Below are positions 1-7,505 of a stretch of 64,000 nucleotides of DNA, piece after piece; within the stretch, counting starts at the first letter, position 1, and the number at the start of each line of letters is the position of its first letter. The notes under the pieces were generated by a model that searched no databases, had not been told where the DNA came from, and saw only the letters and a list, made by a program, of their open reading frames with translations. Source of the DNA: Fibrobacter sp. (GTDB lineage: Bacteria; Fibrobacterota; Fibrobacteria; Fibrobacterales; Fibrobacteraceae); assembly GCA_024399015.1 (NCBI GenBank), contig JAKSIC010000001.1, positions 1-64,000 of the forward strand, given 5' to 3'. A program made the translations under genes and the position numbers.

Positions 1-554
1 CCCTTGCCAGCCTTGGCGGCGGCGATGCCCTTGACGGTGTCGAGAGCGGCAGCCAGGGTGGTGATGTAAGGAGTCTTGTACTTGATGGCAGCCTTACGGA
101 TGGCGCTTTCATCGGCAACAGCGTCGCGGCGAGCCCACGGGGTGTTGATGATGAGGTTCACCTGCTTGTTCAGGATGACATCCAGAACGTTCGGGCGGCC
201 TTCGGCGATCTTGTTCACCACTTCGCACTTGACGCCAGCCTTTTCGTAGAACTTGGCGGTGCCTTCGGTTGCGTAGATCTTGAAGCCCAGTTCCTGGAAA
301 CGCTGACCCACTTCGATAGCCTGGTCGCAGAGGTTGGTCTTATCAGCACTTCACCGGTGGAACGCATTTCAGGACCGAGAACCGGGTCAACCTTGGGGAA
401 CTTGTCAAACGGGAACACAGCTTCCTTGGCGCCGTGGTGCTTGAACTTCTTGTCCTTCAGCTTCAAATCTTCCAGCTTTTCACCCATCATGAGGCGGGTA
501 GCAAGGCGGGCCATCTGAGTGTTACAGACCTTGGAGACCAGAGGCACGGTACGG
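1..554 (-). pseudogene. carB 3' fragment 1 (degraded, runs off the window)
   Basis: This stretch is nearly identical to the 3' part of the intact carB at 7506-10724, about codons 840 to 1055, covering the end of the second ATP-grasp half and the methylglyoxal-synthase-like allosteric domain. It is broken: around 341-346 roughly 100 bp present in the intact gene are missing, which shifts the frame after the residues STGEVL. At 554 carB similarity stops abruptly at a GCACGGTACGG sequence and unrelated coding sequence begins. Its substitutions are mosaic: some match only the intact gene, others only fragment 2. It cannot make a functional synthetase. The remainder lies left of the window. Confidence 0.9.
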
Positions 555-676
555 CTTGCTTTCGGTCCATAAGCGCCATGAACCATCATCACATTATAAT
601 TCGTAATACTTTCCATCGGCTTCGGAACGGCCCAAGACATAGCTGTAAAAGCTACCAAAAGAATACACGCAATTAA
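555..676 (-). pseudogene. 5' remnant of a secreted hydrolase gene fused to carB
   Basis: Read on the minus strand, this short piece encodes a hydrophobic signal-peptide-like run (LIACILLVAFTAMSWA) followed by a segment ending in NVMMVHGAYG. The HG pair in that context resembles the oxyanion-hole motif near the N-terminus of alpha/beta hydrolases. The open frame then continues directly into carB codons (SRTVPLV...), so the gene is truncated and chimeric. No clean start codon is left; a TTG followed by two Lys codons lies just upstream but is out of frame. The hydrolase assignment rests on one motif and is tentative. Confidence 0.5.
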
Positions 677-693
677 TTAACCTTTTTCAAACC

Positions 694-1620
694 CTAATAT
701 GTGATGTATACATCGTCTTCTTTATTTTTAAAAGAAATTCCTCTAGACGAAGCTGATGCAAAGCACTTAATTTTTCCGTTCTCTAACCGACAAACATCTC
801 GTTCCAACAAGAGAATGTTCCCCTGAAATTGCAAAACAGCACCCGCAGTCCAGAAGTAATCATTTTCCAAAATGTATTTTAAGTTATCATTTACAAACAA
901 CGAAGAAGTTCGTTCTTCTTTATCAAATTTCAAGCAATACATATCACCATCCCACGCTCTCACATCATCACATTTCCTAATCCATTTTAAATCACCATCT
1001 AGTCTCTTGTATGTAACCGTTTTTTGAATCGTATCCAATACGCCATATTGGCAATACTCACTCCCGAGACTATCCATATTAAACCCTTCTATATTAGGAT
1101 TCCTGTTATTTCCCATCACCAATATTTTTCCATCAAGCCACGGTCTCAATTTCGTAGTGTAATGGACATCAATAGAACAGCCGTCAAACAGCTTCTTGAT
1201 TTTCATTTTATGCGGTTTCTCACCGATTTTCCAAAAAGACACTTTCGATTTCGGGTCACCTCCCCAAATTACAGAATCTGAAAGTTGTCCTCTGATATAA
1301 TTAAACTCATCATCTTTTGTATTGTCGAGTGTATCAAACCATACAGGGCCATCCAATTGAACTCGGTAGTTGTAAAGAGATAATCCTGGATGGGCATACC
1401 CAGAATAATCATACGAAAGGCTAAATGTATGTTCTACCTCCTCATGCCAATAGCGAGCACTGCTAACAATAGCCAGCGAGTCATCAACAAAGCCAACTAC
1501 TTCGCCTAACGAACGGTCTTCCGCCCAATGCATCGACACGTCATCCCCACACCCCCACATGCCTACGCACGCAAATGCTGCCAGAGCAACCACAATCAGT
1601 CTTTTAATTTCAACCATCAT
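694..1620 (-). CDS. Predicted lipoprotein of unknown function
   Basis: The product is about 308 aa with an N-terminal hydrophobic segment ending in GMWGC, a plausible though not ideal lipobox, so it is probably a membrane-anchored lipoprotein. The chosen ATG (of a tandem ATGATG) lies 8 nt after AAAGGAGG; a longer reading frame extends upstream but has no ribosome site. The rest is soluble, rich in Asp, Tyr and Trp and in short repetitive beta-like stretches, but I recognise no catalytic motif. It sits alone between two carB fragments in the same orientation, so it probably travelled with the rearranged carB DNA. Function unknown. Confidence 0.7.
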   Translation of the reverse strand: MMVEIKRLIVVALAAFACVGMWGCGDDVSMHWAEDRSLGEVVGFVDDSLAIVSSARYWHEEVEHTFSLSYDYSGYAHPGLSLYNYRVQLDGPVWFDTLDNTKDDEFNYIRGQLSDSVIWGGDPKSKVSFWKIGEKPHKMKIKKLFDGCSIDVHYTTKLRPWLDGKILVMGNNRNPNIEGFNMDSLGSEYCQYGVLDTIQKTVTYKRLDGDLKWIRKCDDVRAWDGDMYCLKFDKEERTSSLFVNDNLKYILENDYFWTAGAVLQFQGNILLLERDVCRLENGKIKCFASASSRGISFKNKEDDVYITY

Positions 1621-1778
1621 AAAGGAACCCTCCTTTGCCACTAGTCCAAAACCAAGAACGATTCGGGAGTATATGACGACAATCACACGCAAATATAAAA
1701 ATTACTTTGTTAAGATATTTTATACAAATTTTCACACAAAAAAGACCGCAGCATTTTATTGCTACGATCTTTAATGTT

Positions 1779-1822
1779 CTGGATCCTTCGACTTCACGCC
1801 TTACGGCGTTTCGCTCAGGATG
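1779..1822. repeat. Dispersed intergenic palindromic repeat
   Basis: The segment starts GGATCCTTCGACTTC and ends CGCTCAGGATGAC, with a small CGCCTTACGGCG hairpin between. The two ends are partly complementary, giving an imperfect stem-loop. Repeats of this form are common between genes in many bacterial genomes. It sits just downstream of the stop codon of carB fragment 2. Confidence 0.6.
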
Positions 1823-1832
1823 ACACGCCTAA

Positions 1833-3218
1833 TTAAATCTCTTCAATGGAGGAATGGTATTCCTGGAGAGATTTAACTTCGCCCTTGCCAGCCTTGGCGG
1901 CGGCGATGCCCTTGACGGTGTCGAGAGCGGCAGCCAAAGTGGTGATGTAAGGAGTCTTGTACTTGATGGCAGCCTTACGGATGGCGGATTCATCGGCAAC
2001 AGCGTCGCGGCGAGCCCACGGGGTGTTAACGATGAGGTTCACCTGCTTGTTCAGGATGACATCCAGAACGTTGGGGCGGCCTTCGGCGATCTTGTTCACC
2101 ACTTCGCACTTGACGCCCGCCTTTTCGTAGAACTTGGCGGTGCCTTCGGTGGCGTAGATCTTGAAGCCCAGTTCCTGGAAACGCTGACCCACTTCGATTG
2201 CCTGGTCGCAGAGGTTGGTCTTGTCAGACAAACTAATCAGCACGGCACCGGAAGACGGGAGGATAGAACCTGCGGCTTCCTGGCTCTTGTAGTAAGCCAG
2301 GGCGAAGTCTTCGGAGAGGCCCAGCACTTCACCGGTGGAACGCATTTCAGGACCGAGAACCGGGTCAACCTTGGGGAACTTGTCAAACGGGAACACAGCT
2401 TCCTTGGCGCCGTGGTGCTTGAACTTCTTGTCCTTCAGCTTCAAATCTTCCAGCTTTTCACCCATCATGAGGCGGGTAGCAAGGCGGGCCATCTGAGTGT
2501 TACAGACCTTGGAGACCAGAGGCACGGTACGGGATGCGCGGGGGTTGGCTTCGAGAACGAAAACCTTGCCGTCTTCGATGGCATACTGCATGTTCATGAG
2601 ACCGCAAACGTGGAGGGATTCAGCAATCTTGCGAGTGTAATCCTTGATGGTCTTCAGGTTGGACGCCTACGGCGTCCGCTGCTGCGCTCGGTCATAAAAA
2701 TAAACAAGTTTATTTTTGCGACACTCGCTTGCAAGCTATTTGCCTCGGTAATGGTCTCCGGCGGGATAATGCAGGCGGAGTCACCGGAGTGGACACCTGC
2801 AAGTTCCACGTGTTCCATCACGGACGGAATGTAAACGTGTTCGCCATCAGAGAGGGCGTCGGCTTCGCATTCCAGAGCGTTGTGGAGGAAACGGTCGATG
2901 AGGAGCGGGCGATCCGGGGTAACGCCAACAGCCTTGGCAACGTATTCGCGGAGCATGTTTTCGTCGTAGATGACTTCCATGCCGCGGCCGCCAAGCACGA
3001 AGCTGGGGCGGATCATCACCGGGTAGCCACCGATCTGCTTGACGCAAGCGAGGGCTTCGTCGATGTTGGTAGCCATGCCGCTTTCGGGCATGGGGATTTC
3101 CAGCTGGTCCATCATCTTGCGGAACAGGTCGCGGTCTTCAGCGATATCGATGGAATCGATGCTGGTACCGAGAATCTTCACGCCTTCGTCGCTGAGAGCG
3201 CGGGCGATGTTCAGCGGA
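1833..3218 (-). pseudogene. carB 3' fragment 2, interrupted by an 80-bp insertion
   Basis: It matches intact carB from about codon 638 to the stop, covering the second ATP-grasp half and the C-terminal allosteric domain. It keeps the natural stop codon (1833-1835) and differs from the intact copy by only four residues in the last 120. It lacks the first 637 codons, and at 2661-2740 an 80-bp palindromic element interrupts it and shifts the frame. The 5' junction at 3218 passes directly into a GC-rich repeat. It has no start signal and is best read as a recombination remnant, although a carboxy-terminal fragment could be made from an internal ATG. Confidence 0.92.
2661..2740. mobile_element. 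80-bp palindromic miniature element inserted in carB fragment
   Basis: Comparison with the intact carB (empty site between 8333 and 8334) shows an exact 80-bp addition with no loss of carB bases; the end shares TT with the target, so a 2-bp target duplication is possible. It holds a short hairpin (GGACGCC tac GGCGTCC), then CTCGGTCAT, a perfect palindrome of AAAAATAAAC/GTTTATTTTT arms, then GCGACACTCG. The CTCGGTCA...GCGACxCTCG frame around a variable palindrome recurs at 11383, 17713, 55087 and 55154. No ORF or transposase is present, so any movement would be in trans. Confidence 0.8.
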
Positions 3219-3360
3219 GTAATCTTTTGGGCGTTCCCCGCGCTCCGCACGGGTCGGGCTATATTTTATGGGTTGCCCGGTTCACTCCGTTCCCGCCCAA
3301 CCTCATAAAACGGAGCCCCTTCGGGTCTCCGCCCCAAGGGGTCACTATCCCTAACGCAAT
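3219..3360. repeat. GC-rich interspersed repeat at the carB fragment junction
   Basis: This non-coding stretch begins where carB fragment 2 ends and contains CCGTTCCCGCCC, CGGAGCCCCTTCGGGTCTCCG (a hairpin) and ends with CACTATCCCTAACGC. It differs in composition from the AT-rich DNA on its left-hand continuation (3361 onward). I see no gene in it. It looks like one of the GC-rich dispersed repeats common in Bacteroidota/Fibrobacterota-type genomes, and its position at the breakpoint is notable. Confidence 0.55.
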
Positions 3361-3419
3361 ATGTCAAAAAGTTCTATGGTCCAGGAATTGTTTTATCTTG
3401 ATTATTATAAGCTAATTGC

Positions 3420-3677
3420 TCAATCCATTCTAATCGGACCAACCGCCTTCTTACTACGGTTGTCCCCATTAGGCCATACAACGTTGTTTTGATTTAATTT
3501 GTAAGGAGATTCTTTTCTCAAAGATTCATATTTTTGGTGATTCAAATGACGTTCTTGTATTTTTTTATCCGCATAGGCCGATTTATTTGCGTTAGCATGT
3601 TGAATCCATCTATATCCAGCGACCAACATACCAAATATAGCAGCTTTAATCAAAAAGTCCGCAATTTTTGAATTCAT
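3420..3677 (-). CDS. Small membrane-anchored hypothetical protein
   Basis: This 85 aa protein has one hydrophobic segment near the N-terminus (about residues 7-21, FLIKAAIFGMLVAGY) followed by a highly charged, Lys/Asn/Gln-rich tail, so it probably sits in the inner membrane with the tail in the cytoplasm. The start ATG lies 1 nt after the TGA of the upstream gene (TGATATG) and follows AAGGTGGTGA, which suggests translational coupling. It is the last gene of a four-gene minus-strand cluster with an exported protease. I recognise no family. Confidence 0.6.
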   Translation of the reverse strand: MNSKIADFLIKAAIFGMLVAGYRWIQHANANKSAYADKKIQERHLNHQKYESLRKESPYKLNQNNVVWPNGDNRSKKAVGPIRMD

Positions 3678-3678
3678 A

Positions 3679-4497
3679 TCACCACCTTACTCCAAAAAAA
3701 GAACAAAGTTTTTTTTGTGCATATACAGCTCTCATCATATGATGGGTTACAAAAGAATACTCTTTTGACGAAAAAAGTATTTTGCCATCTATGCACTCTT
3801 TATCATGAACATCTTCAAAAACATCATATAAACGAGCAAGAGTCATACCAAGAGCATAATCAGGGGTTTCGTCCATTCTTACAACATCAAATCGCATACT
3901 TTCTCGCAGAGAAAGTTCTTTTTCAACATAAACCGAAGCAATTTTTGCACCACTTGAAAACCCACTGCAATCGTAAATAATTTCACACTCTTTTTTCTCT
4001 TCTGATTGAAATGGAATCACTGGCAATTTTTCATATTCCCTTAAATATTCACAATATGTCGCAATTTTTTTGAAAGATAATAAGGCCAGGCACACCCCAC
4101 CCCATATACCAACAAAACAATCCCGTTCATACTCTCTTGCAACAATCGTTTCTTTACCAGCAACTATAAAAGTCGCAAAACATTGTGCAAGCGCAGCCAA
4201 GCACGCTTCAAAAGAATAACGACTACTCGTTTCTAAAACATCATCACCCCATCGACAGCGCATCGCCAAGACACACTCACTTGGAATATCTGCACATATT
4301 TGGTTTAAACGATCCATCCTTGCCAAAAATTCCGAAGGCATCATTTGATCGTTTTCAAACTCATACAAAGAAGAGAAATCATGTCGATGAAAATTATGCA
4401 CGTCATCCAGCAAACAACGAGTCAAACCTTCATTTGTTTTTGCAGGTGCGTTTATTTTCATTCCAAGCAAAGACTGTAATTTAGATAAAAGAAACAT
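3679..4497 (-). CDS. Hypothetical protein in protease cluster
   Basis: An open frame of up to 323 codons ends at 3679, but its first 50 codons overlap the protease gene out of frame. I therefore take the first ATG after the protease stop (4497), giving 272 aa; this start has no clear ribosome site and is uncertain. The product is Cys-rich, with a hydrophobic patch (FVGIWGGVCLALLSF), a SRYSFEACLAALAQCFATFIVAG region and a C-terminal segment with several acidic residues. It shows no signal peptide and no motif I can name. Its placement immediately after an exported serine protease suggests a shared role. Confidence 0.55.
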   Translation of the reverse strand: MFLLSKLQSLLGMKINAPAKTNEGLTRCLLDDVHNFHRHDFSSLYEFENDQMMPSEFLARMDRLNQICADIPSECVLAMRCRWGDDVLETSSRYSFEACLAALAQCFATFIVAGKETIVAREYERDCFVGIWGGVCLALLSFKKIATYCEYLREYEKLPVIPFQSEEKKECEIIYDCSGFSSGAKIASVYVEKELSLRESMRFDVVRMDETPDYALGMTLARLYDVFEDVHDKECIDGKILFSSKEYSFVTHHMMRAVYAQKKLCSFFGVRW

Positions 4498-4525
4498 TTT
4501 TTCAGAAAAAGTTTTACCGGGATCT

Positions 4526-5581
4526 TCAATCACCAATTCCTTGTATGTATTTTTGCACCTTGTTTTCTTCTCGACGGCGTTCGTTATAAAACCGATAACT
4601 TTGCCCTTGAATTGAATATGTACACTCTTTTGGAAGAGATACGCCATCATTCTGAATATTCAAAACATCTAGAATCGCCATAAGGAAATTGCTTTTTATC
4701 GCATAGTTTACAAGTTGAGAATCTCCTTTCAATCTTGACGAAACAATTCCCACCACCTTACCGTCTCTCGCAAGGGGGCCCCCTGAATTTCCCGGCTGAA
4801 CTGCGGCATCAATTTGATAACTATGAGCAGAATTACGATATCCCATCCGAGAAGAAATAATACCCTTGGTCGCTTTCAAGGATTTCCCTTGCAAGTCCAT
4901 TTGAGGATAGCCATAAGCAAAAACTTCTTCTCCAATTCCATACACATTACGATCAACTTCGCAGGCCGTCAAGGAATCCTTTGAGGACAAAACAGCCAAA
5001 TCCAAAAGAGGGTCTTCATGAACAATTTCTAATTCATGATATATTTTCGTTCCATTTCCATATTGGGTAGCCCAGAATAAATCAAGCCCCGATACGACAT
5101 GCTGATTTGTAATTATGGTATGACTATTTACAGCAAATCCACTGCCAAAAGCTAATCCGTCCTCACCAAAACTACCGTAAAAATCAAAGAAAAGATCATA
5201 ACGCTGCATCACTCGAAATGTCAAATATTTTCCATGAATGGATATAGCCGCAGTCTCATCCTTAAAAGGTCCATTGCTAAGAGTTCCTACATAGCCTTTA
5301 TAAGATCCATCTGTATCAAAAGAATCTATTATTGATTCTATTCGTAAAGAGAGATCTTCCACTAATTGATCCCCTTTGTACACTTTGAAATCAACTCGGT
5401 GTTTCAATTTTTCATCTATTTCCACTTTACCAGATGCACCTGTCATCCAGCCATCACTATAACCATCGTCTCTACCAGAATAGTAGAACCGCCCAACATC
5501 TTTAAAGTTGTATACTTCTGCGTACACCAAACCCACAAAAATCATTACAAAACAAAAGATATGTGTTTTCATCGATTTCAT
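4526..5581 (-). CDS. Exported trypsin-like serine protease (S1 fold)
   Basis: The 351 aa product starts with a signal peptide (residues 1-21, ending VYA) and carries the full catalytic triad of a chymotrypsin-fold protease: His161 in TNQHVV, Asp194 in LLDLAVL and Ser266 in QPGNSGGPL. The first 120 residues form an extra beta-rich N-terminal region of unknown type, and there is no PDZ domain, unlike DegP/HtrA. It should act in the periplasm or outside the cell. The ATG was chosen because AAGGAG lies 8 nt upstream; an in-frame TTG two codons earlier is less likely. Downstream and upstream genes on the same strand are separated by 12-28 nt, indicating one operon. The target is unknown. Confidence 0.85.
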   Translation of the reverse strand: MKSMKTHIFCFVMIFVGLVYAEVYNFKDVGRFYYSGRDDGYSDGWMTGASGKVEIDEKLKHRVDFKVYKGDQLVEDLSLRIESIIDSFDTDGSYKGYVGTLSNGPFKDETAAISIHGKYLTFRVMQRYDLFFDFYGSFGEDGLAFGSGFAVNSHTIITNQHVVSGLDLFWATQYGNGTKIYHELEIVHEDPLLDLAVLSSKDSLTACEVDRNVYGIGEEVFAYGYPQMDLQGKSLKATKGIISSRMGYRNSAHSYQIDAAVQPGNSGGPLARDGKVVGIVSSRLKGDSQLVNYAIKSNFLMAILDVLNIQNDGVSLPKECTYSIQGQSYRFYNERRREENKVQKYIQGIGD

Positions 5582-5593
5582 AAACAAAGCTCC

Positions 5594-6169
5594 TTATATA
5601 AATTTCCAAAACAGACTTTCAAATAAATAAGGAATATCAAATACCGTAAGTGGCAAACTGATGTCTGTTGCCGAATGAAAATGTGCCAGAGCAGTTGCAA
5701 CAAAGGATGATAGAGAAAACCAAACCGCACATCGTTCATTGTTTTGATATTCCGTCGACTCATAGTTTGGGTAAGAAAAGCGTATTACTTTTGCCCCAAC
5801 AAACCCCTGAATAACAATGTTTACGATGGAGTACACTACCAAAAGAACTAAATAAATCATTACCGATGATTCTTTTTCATGATAATCCATCAAGCAGCCC
5901 AATATGAAATCAGGAATAAACATTATGAGATAAAATTTCGTCATAATCCAAAAGAAGCTTCTTGGCGCATTCTTAAGAGCCTTTCTATGGAAAAACCATG
6001 TGATGAAAGGATCACCTAATGCGGCACTCCACATAAATTTTCCAGCAGGATGCTTTTGAGGCTGCAATTCAGCCTCCGATTTTATTTTTTGTTCCTTACT
6101 CGCAATTTCTATGGGCTGCACTTCATTTTCATAAACTTCATGCGATTCCACTATAACTTCATCCATCAT
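5594..6169 (-). CDS. Hypothetical polytopic membrane protein
   Basis: About 191 aa. The first 45 residues are acidic and probably cytoplasmic, followed by about four hydrophobic stretches (near FFWIMTKFYLIMFIPDFILG, VMIYLVLLVVYSIVNIVI, CAVWFSLSSFVATALAHF and the C-terminal SLPLTVFDIPYLFESLFW). No transport or enzyme motif is visible. The start is one of two tandem ATGs, 5 or 8 nt after AAGGAG; a GTG two codons earlier is possible. It is the first gene of the cluster that continues with the exported protease 12 nt downstream. Confidence 0.65.
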   Translation of the reverse strand: MMDEVIVESHEVYENEVQPIEIASKEQKIKSEAELQPQKHPAGKFMWSAALGDPFITWFFHRKALKNAPRSFFWIMTKFYLIMFIPDFILGCLMDYHEKESSVMIYLVLLVVYSIVNIVIQGFVGAKVIRFSYPNYESTEYQNNERCAVWFSLSSFVATALAHFHSATDISLPLTVFDIPYLFESLFWKFI

Positions 6170-6261
6170 AGACACTCCTTATCAAGTAGGACCTTTTGCA
6201 ATCAGCAACTAAAAACAACTCTCTACGTATAGAGTCCACCCTCATTCAGCAAAGTATCACA

Positions 6262-6470
6262 TCTTTTTCAGGAAACAAAAAAGGACGTGGATCGCTGCAT
6301 TTATCCAATCGAGGCTCTCGACAGCCGCTAGACGATAAACGCAAACGACCCACGCCCCAAAAGGGCTGTTGCCCATGGCCTATACAGCCAAAAGACCAGC
6401 TTGAAAAAGCCGGTACAGCAAACTGAAACATACCGCAAAAACGGCATATCTGCGTGAGCGCTCGCCTTAT
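6262..6470 (-). ncRNA. Candidate structured RNA with intrinsic terminator
   Basis: No convincing gene lies between 6170 and 6671. Read on the minus strand, this part folds into a series of hairpins: ATGCCG/CGGTAT near 6430, ACCGGCTT/AAGCTGGT at about 6395-6414, GGCTGT/ACAGCC at about 6363-6388, and a long stem from about 6354 to 6283. In that long stem CGTGGGTCG pairs with CGATCCACG and GCGTTTATC with GATAAATGC, and it ends in a T-run, as an intrinsic terminator would. I do not recognise it as tmRNA, RNase P, SRP or 6S RNA. A small RNA of about 200 nt or a structured repeat remnant are both possible. Confidence 0.4.
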
Positions 6471-6671
6471 TCTCGTCTAATTGAAATTGTCGAGATTTCG
6501 ATTGGAGAACAAGAGCAAAAACTCTATTTTCTTCAAATATAACTTAAAACTCACGGATTCAACAATCTATCATTCTAATTTTGTATCAAAACAGCTTGTT
6601 TTTACAGCAAAACATCGTTATCTTTTTGTGGATTTCATATATTTTAAGAGAAACTATCCAAGGAGGTTATT

Positions 6672-6905
6672 ATGACAACGCTACAAATGGATGCCATTAA
6701 GCGAATTGAGACTTTGTCTGATGACAAGGTTTTTTATGTCATTCAAATCCTTGACGGTTTGGAAGGTCTCCTAAGAGATGCCAAAGAAAAGCAAACTGCA
6801 CGAGATCAGGCCTTTGACACCCTTGAGAAGATTATCAAGGCGGCTCCTGAACTGGACTACGAAAAGGAACTTGCATCTTGGCGTGATGAAAGGTTTGCCG
6901 GATGA
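6672..6905 (+). CDS. Antitoxin of a PIN-toxin pair
   Basis: The 77 aa product is small, mostly helical and charged, beginning MTTLQMDAIKRIETLSDDKV, and ends near an acidic/aromatic tail (LDYEKELASWRDERFAG) of the sort that often wraps into the partner toxin. Its ATG follows a strong AAGGAGG by 5 nt. The stop overlaps the toxin start by four bases (ATGA at 6902-6905), the usual translational coupling of toxin-antitoxin operons. Its class is not certain from sequence; the identification rests on gene order, overlap and size. Confidence 0.8.
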   Translation: MTTLQMDAIKRIETLSDDKVFYVIQILDGLEGLLRDAKEKQTARDQAFDTLEKIIKAAPELDYEKELASWRDERFAG

Positions 6906-7315
6906 GGGCTCTTATTGACACCAACGTCCTAATGGATTACGTTGTAAAACGTGAACCGTATTTCGCATTTGCAAGGTCTATTGTTGATGCGAGAAGGCAG
7001 AATGTCTTCGATGGCTGTGTCGCAGCCCATTCTTTCACAAACATGTTCTACATTCTCCGCAAGGTTTACGATGACGCCACAAGAAGGGCTGTTCTCTTAA
7101 ATCTTACAGAGCTTTTTGATGTCGGAGATGTAAATAAGAATGTTATCGTGAGAGCTTTGGAGTATCAAAATTTTCCAGACTTTGAAGATTGTGTTCAAAG
7201 CGAAGTTGCTGAAAAATATCGAGCAGACTACATTGTTACTAGAAACCCGAAGGATTTTGAAAATTCCAGGATTCCTTGCATTTCTCCTGAAGATTTCATT
7301 AAACTGTTGAAATAG
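6902..7315 (+). CDS. PIN-domain ribonuclease toxin (VapC-like)
   Basis: The 137 aa product begins MRALIDTNVLMDYVV, where Asp6 in the IDTNVL motif is the first metal-binding acid of PIN-domain nucleases. Further conserved acids are in FPDFEDCVQ and in the C-terminal ADYIVTRNPKDF, which is the usual PIN ending. Proteins of this type cut tRNA or rRNA in the cytoplasm and are held inactive by the cognate antitoxin, here the overlapping upstream gene. A perfect-palindrome terminator follows immediately. The pair lies in the variable zone between carB copies, consistent with horizontal gain. Confidence 0.88.
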   Translation: MRALIDTNVLMDYVVKREPYFAFARSIVDARRQNVFDGCVAAHSFTNMFYILRKVYDDATRRAVLLNLTELFDVGDVNKNVIVRALEYQNFPDFEDCVQSEVAEKYRADYIVTRNPKDFENSRIPCISPEDFIKLLK

Positions 7316-7342
7316 AAAAATCCAGACGTCGTCTGGATTTTT
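7315..7342. terminator. Intrinsic terminator after the toxin gene
   Basis: AATCCAGAC and GTCTGGATT flank a 3-nt loop, with A-run before and T-run after, so it can stop transcription from either side. It begins right at the toxin stop codon. Confidence 0.85.
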
Positions 7343-7391
7343 GCGTTAGGTGCCGCAGCCCGTATGGGTTAGGACGCGAAGCGGCTGAACG

Positions 7392-7430
7392 AAAAAAGAC
7401 CGAACTGGATTTTTCCAGCTCGGTCTTTTT
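7392..7430. terminator. Bidirectional terminator between toxin gene and carB
   Basis: AAAAGACCGA-CTGGA pairs with TCCAG-TCGGTCTTTT, flanked by A and T runs. It can serve carB transcripts coming from the right and toxin read-through from the left. Confidence 0.8.
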
Positions 7431-7447
7431 ATAGCGCAAGGCACCGG

Positions 7448-7489
7448 CCCGGCCCACTTCGGCAAGCTCAGTGACCTTGGCCGGGCAAC
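7448..7489. repeat. GC-rich hairpin repeat downstream of carB
   Basis: Perfect 8-bp arms GCCCGGCC and GGCCGGGC enclose CACTTCGGCAAGCTCAGTGA, itself a common dispersed-repeat word. It lies 17 bp beyond the carB stop codon. Confidence 0.5.
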
Positions 7490-7505
7490 GCCCAGAAGAA
7501 GTTAA

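Noticed and set aside
1833-2597. Functional short CarB C-terminal protein from fragment 2
   Set aside because: No ribosome site precedes the internal ATG, and the frame upstream is broken by the inserted element; a remnant is the simpler explanation.
4498-4650. N-terminal extension of the hypothetical gene at 3679
   Set aside because: It overlaps the protease coding region in another frame with no start signal, so I trimmed the gene to the first ATG after the protease stop.
6196-6431. 60-76 codon frames on both strands between 6196 and 6431
   Set aside because: The DNA is dominated by nested hairpins; no ribosome site or recognisable protein sequence. A structured RNA explains it better.
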